A stretch of 64,000 bases of DNA from Prorocentrum cordatum (lineage: Eukaryota > Sar > Dinophyceae > Prorocentrales > Prorocentraceae): contig CAUYUJ010015027.1 in NCBI GenBank assembly GCA_963575745.1, positions 419,796-483,795 of the forward strand. Direction: 5' to 3'. Every line of letters begins with the position of its first letter. The stretch's first letter is position 1. The position numbers and the translations under genes were made by a program. Positions 60,678 to 64,000 of the stretch are shown one piece after another. The notes beneath the pieces were generated by a model, which was not told the origin of the DNA, searched no databases, and was given only the letters and a program-made list of their open reading frames with translations.

Positions 60678-60965
60678 GAAGCCCAGAAGAAACGCGACGC
60701 AGCTGGGCAGAGACTCTGCTTGAAGTGTGCAGCGGAGCTGGAGAACACAGTGTTGCGAGTAGAGTACGAGACAGCACGTCTCAAGCGGAAGCTTGATGCG
60801 GACACGATGCCGCTGACGTGCGCGGCATGCGGGGAAGCCTTCTCGGACGCGGAACAATTAAAGAAGGGGCAGGTGGAAGATCACCGAAAGCAGAAAGGAA
60901 CCAGAGTGGTATGCGGAGGTCGCAAGGACCTCGGACTCAGAGCGCCGAGAACAACAGAACCCTGA
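60678..60965 (+). CDS. Zinc-finger-like exon or partial gene
   Basis: An open frame after TAG 60675-60677: EAQKKRDAAGQRLCLKCAAE, LENTVLRVEYETARLKRKLD, DADTMPLTCAACGEAFSDAE and QLKKGQVEDHRKQKGTRVVC before a stop at 60963. Two CxxC pairs (CLKC, CAAC), a following H and a terminal C suggest zinc binding around a short coiled coil. Similar small proteins occur in dinoflagellate genomes as hypotheticals (from memory). No start codon precedes the helix, so an upstream exon or a 5' truncation is likely. Confidence 0.5.
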   Translation, partial: EAQKKRDAAGQRLCLKCAAELENTVLRVEYETARLKRKLDADTMPLTCAACGEAFSDAEQLKKGQVEDHRKQKGTRVVCGGRKDLGLRAPRTTEP

Positions 60966-61089
60966 AACGCAAGCCATGCAACTGACACCCGTTCGGATGA
61001 CCATTCGGGAGATCGCTTGGACAATGGCGGCGCAAGTACCGAATTCCGTGGAAGGCGGGCAATGGCGGTGCAAGTACCGAATTCAGTGG

Positions 61090-61560
61090 AAGGAGGATGA
61101 GGAGGGGAGAGCGAGAGCGAGGACGAGGAGTAAGGGAATGAGAATGCTGAGAAGGCGGAGGAGGAAGAGGAGGAAGAGGAGGAGGAGGAGGAGGAGGAGA
61201 AGGAGGAGGAGGAGGAGGAAGAAGAAGAGGAGGAGGGGGGAGACGGAGCACGTGGGAGAAGGAGGGCAAGGAGGAGGAGGGGGGAAAGGAGGAGGAGGAG
61301 GAGGAGGAGGATACCTTGGTCGGTCTCACAGACCGTCAAATGACGAATGGCCTTCGGCCCATCCGCCACCGTACTGAGTTGTGGGCGAGAGGCCCCTCGG
61401 ATGGCTGGTGGGGTCGCGTGGGAGGCTTCTCGGGGGCTTTTTGGGGGCAGCTGTTGGCCCTCTTGGCGGCCTCCTGGGGGGCCTCTCGGGTACCTCTTGG
61501 GGCCTCGTGGGGGGCTTCTATGGGGGGTTTCTCGCCCCCCCCCCCCAAGACTGACGCACG
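61090..61560. repeat. GGA tract followed by CTTGGGGCCTC repeats
   Basis: 61090-61310 is (GGA)n with GAA variants. 61390-61545 repeats TTGGGGGCCTC-like words. The same pairing occurs at 62600-63020. No gene. Confidence 0.75.
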
Positions 61561-62200
61561 GGCGACGAAGGATGTGCCCCTAGATGCCCCACGCAGGCAG
61601 TTTTTGCATGTGCCGATTTGATACACTTCCCTGAGGGTGCATACTCCGCACACCATGTTTTATACACCTCGAACGTGGCGAGAACTTCGGAGGTCTTCAG
61701 GCATGGACCTCTAGGCGTCACCCGTGTTTGAAGTGGGTTACGTGTCCACAGAGATGCATTTTCGATGTACACCGTGGCCCGCATGCACGTGTTCCGCTGG
61801 CATCCTGGCGACGCATTGGAGGGGAACGTGCGCGCATGTGATGTTGTACGAATGTTGGCTTGACTGTTTCTCGTTTGTTCTATATGTGGGATGCTGAGGT
61901 GGCTTGTTTAGGGGAGCGCGCAGATTTCGGCCAGACCTGGGGACCCCAAACGTATGTTCTTCCCGCTCTCGCCTCCGCGAACCGTGCCGACGTGGAGACG
62001 CTCAGGCCCACGCGCAAAGATGTGTCAGGTACGTATACACAAGCGGGGGCTGTGGCACTCGAGCGACAATGTAAAGAAACCCGCAGCAGGCGCCGACATT
62101 TTTCACTGAAGCAATCAGCCTGTCGCAGCCGCTGGTTTTTCTGCAAAGCATTGTGTGTCGGTGTCGGTCGCGGGACGGAGCGTCAGCGGGTCGCGAGGCC
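61561..62200. other. Intergenic stretch with a shared 18-mer
   Basis: GCGACGAAGGATGTGCCC at 61562-61579 is identical to 40944-40961 and has similar flanks. The remainder (for example the frame 61860-62576) lacks motifs. Confidence 0.4.
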
Positions 62201-62209
62201 CGAACACAA

Positions 62210-62400
62210 TTATAAAAAAACACGCCGCAGACGCGGGTTTGGGTCTCTCGGGCTTGGGTCGCGGGTTAATCGCGGGTGGGTCGCGGGAGGGTCGCGGGTG
62301 GGTTGGGGGAAGGCCGTTGGTGGGTCACAAGGCGCGTCGCGGGAGCGACGACGACAGCAACAACACGACGACAGCAACAACACAACCCCGCTTGAGCCAC
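62210..62400. repeat. GGGTCGCGGGTGGG and CAACAA simple repeats
   Basis: 62240-62330 is built from GGGTCGCGGG words, and 62345-62385 is (ACGACAGCAACAAC)2. Noncoding. Confidence 0.7.
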
Positions 62401-62599
62401 GCACCCAGGGAGAGAATAAGGCCGCTCGGTCTCCGCATTCTCTAATAATCGAAGACGCCTACGGCGAATCACCGCCGATCCCTGCCTTTCGCCCATGTAG
62501 CCGAGCGTTGTGGCAAGAGCTCTACCAAGCTATCGTACCATGTGTTTCCCCACACGTTGTGGAAACCCTTCGATGAACACTTGGGGCAGGATGGCGAGG

Positions 62600-63020
62600 A
62601 AGATCAGGAGGAGACGGAGGAGGCGGAGGAGGAGGTGGAGGAGGAGGAGGAGTAGAGGAGGAGAAGGTAGCATCTTGGGAGCCTCTGGGGACACTCTTGG
62701 GGCCTCCTGGGAGCTTCCTGGGAGCATTTCGGAGGCATCTTGGGGGCCTCCTTGGGCCTCTTGGGAGCATTTGGGGGCTTCTTGGGCTCCTGGCCCGTCT
62801 GACGCCGTCGGAAGCCGTCTTGGAGGCCTCTCTGGGCCGACGTGGGGCTCTCTTGGGGTGCTCCAGAGCCGTCTCGGATGCCATCTTGGGCGTCTTGGAG
62901 GCCTCTTGGGGCCCTCTTGGGGCCCTCTTGAGGCCGTCTTGGGGGCCTCTTGGACCGTTCTGTGGCCATCCTGGAGGCCTCTTGGGCGATCTTGGGGCGA
63001 TCTTTGGGAACTCTTGGGCC
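62600..63020. repeat. GGA tract followed by TCTTGGGGGCC ~10-15-bp repeats
   Basis: 62600-62665 is GGA-rich. From 62680 to 63015 the word TCTTGGGRGCCTC recurs at irregular 10-25-bp spacing, with AGCATTTGGGGG variants. Confidence 0.75.
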
Positions 63021-63109
63021 GTCCCGTGCCGTCGGTAAGCCGAAAAGGAGCAAATGCCCAAATCCTTCAAAAACCGAAGGAACATCACTGATGGTGGCCT
63101 CTTCGGGCC

Positions 63110-63160
63110 TATGCATGCGTGCATGTATGTATGTATGCATGCATGCATACGTCGAGATCG
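63110..63160. repeat. GCATGTATG microsatellite
   Basis: A short GCATGCATGTATGTATGCAT run. No function evident. Confidence 0.8.
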
Positions 63161-63169
63161 TGTATACAT

Positions 63170-63590
63170 CGCATGTGTGTTGGACCTCCGGCCAGACGAG
63201 TACACGAGGGCAACGAGCCTCCTCACGAAGAGCTTCCTCCAGGGCCTTATCAGCCGCGCACACTGGCGAAGCCCGCTCAGCACTACGGCGGTTCCCCGCC
63301 TCTGCTTGGACTGGGCGTTGCCCCCAACAGTCCAGGAGATGGGCCGACTTCTCCTTGTTATGTTTCTTCTCATTATTGTCAATATTATTATTAGTATTCT
63401 CCCTCGTAGCCGTGGGGAGGCACTAGCCCTCGACACCTTCTACGGACTCTGGTACATGGTCGGACACGGGGAGGCGCTGCTCCTGGAATTCTCCTCCAAG
63501 CTCGCGTTGTTGCACTGCTGGCCTCTTTGCTCCCAGCTGGTCGCTCTTTCGCCCGGCAGGGTCGCCGCATACACAGAAGCGGAGCCGTAA
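63170..63590 (+). other. Weak open frame with a hydrophobic segment
   Basis: Within a plus-strand frame (63054-63590) LLLVMFLLIIVNIIISILPR is a plausible membrane helix, followed by GEALALDTFYGLWYMVGHGE. Codon composition is ordinary and no homologous family is recognised. It may be chance. Confidence 0.2.
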
Positions 63591-63599
63591 ACATGGACG

Positions 63600-64000
63600 G
63601 GCAAAATGGACCATGTCATTGCCACCACAGCTTGAGCTGCCACTGCCTGAGCTGCCACTGCCGCCCCTGCCGCTGCCGCCTCGCTGTCTTGGCCTCCCTT
63701 GCCGTCCCCTCCCGTACCGTAGTTGATGGCGTCGGGCTCGGGCCACCCATGCTGGTGTTGGGATCGTGCTTCATTGTGCCACTTTCGTAGCTGATGGCAT
63801 CGGCCTCGTGCTTCTCAGCGTCACCGTCGCAGCTGTGGCGTCGGGTCCGTGCTTCGCGACACCATCCAAGTAGCTGACGACGATGGGCTCGTGCTTCGCG
63901 CCCCCTCCATCGCTCGACGCAACCCTCGCAGCTGTTAGCGTCGGGCTCGCGCCTCGTCGTGCCACTCTCAAAGCTGATGGCACCCGGCTCGTGCTTCTGA
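63600..64000. repeat. CTGCCACTG repeats and a degenerate ~60-70-bp repeat to the right edge
   Basis: 63630-63680 repeats GAGCTGCCACTGCC. From 63719 the phrase GTAGCTGATGGCATCGGGCT with CGTGCTTC recurs about every 60-80 bp to the window end. No gene. Confidence 0.65.

Noticed and set aside
63054-63590. Possible membrane-protein gene at the right edge
   Set aside because: A single hydrophobic stretch in an otherwise featureless frame, starting inside microsatellite sequence. Kept only as a low-confidence note.

Overview
The window is dinoflagellate nuclear DNA. Four signs support this. (1) Three genomic copies of the dinoflagellate spliced leader (DinoSL, core CGTAGCCATTTTGGCTCAAG) lie at 5768-5789 (-), 30782-30802 (-) and 41128-41149 (+), each at the 5' end of a retroposed unit. 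(2) Predicted introns have mixed GT, GC and GA donors and AG|G acceptors. (3) Genes are GC-rich, with Ala/Pro-rich linkers and KRPAA-type repeats. (4) Minisatellites and non-LTR retroelements dominate. The genus cannot be fixed from the sequence. No rRNA, tRNA or CRISPR was seen.

Layout: 1-1.5 kb holds small repeats and an AGCAT pentamer satellite. 1.5-5.8 kb is a decayed non-LTR element on the minus strand headed by a DinoSL copy. 5.8-8.4 kb is repeat-built, including an inverted array of ~30-nt units. 8.77-16.44 kb is the best gene of the window, a ten-exon uncharacterised dinoflagellate protein whose introns are filled with GGA/TCC/GA tracts. 18.3-20.2 kb is a frameshifted copy of a repeated dinoflagellate gene family. 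21.4-24.1 kb is a broken multi-exon gene with a SAM-methyltransferase-like glycine motif. 24.1-27.0 kb is low-complexity DNA. 27.8-31.9 kb is a 20-bp minisatellite split by a DinoSL-headed retroposed copy (27.87-30.80 kb, minus strand). 32-38.3 kb is a composite higher-order repeat built around a ~105-111-nt array. 41.1-47.9 kb is a plus-strand non-LTR element (LINE-A) with DinoSL, zinc knuckle, endonuclease and reverse transcriptase. 48.0-56.7 kb is a voltage-gated cation channel pseudogene interrupted inside S6 by a second related element (LINE-B, about 6.8 kb) with a 21-bp target-site duplication. 57.5-60.5 kb is a 90-bp minisatellite with higher-order structure. 60.7-61.0 kb holds a small zinc-finger-like exon, and the rest to 64 kb is low-complexity sequence.

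The coherent theme is mRNA recycling and retrotransposition. Trans-spliced retroelement transcripts were copied back into the genome, one of them into a minisatellite, and an element with no visible DinoSL landed in a channel gene. Nearly every coding block apart from the ten-exon gene carries frameshifts or stops. These could be real decay or, for single-base shifts, long-read assembly errors. Coordinates of exons and element ends are hand-derived and approximate unless stated.
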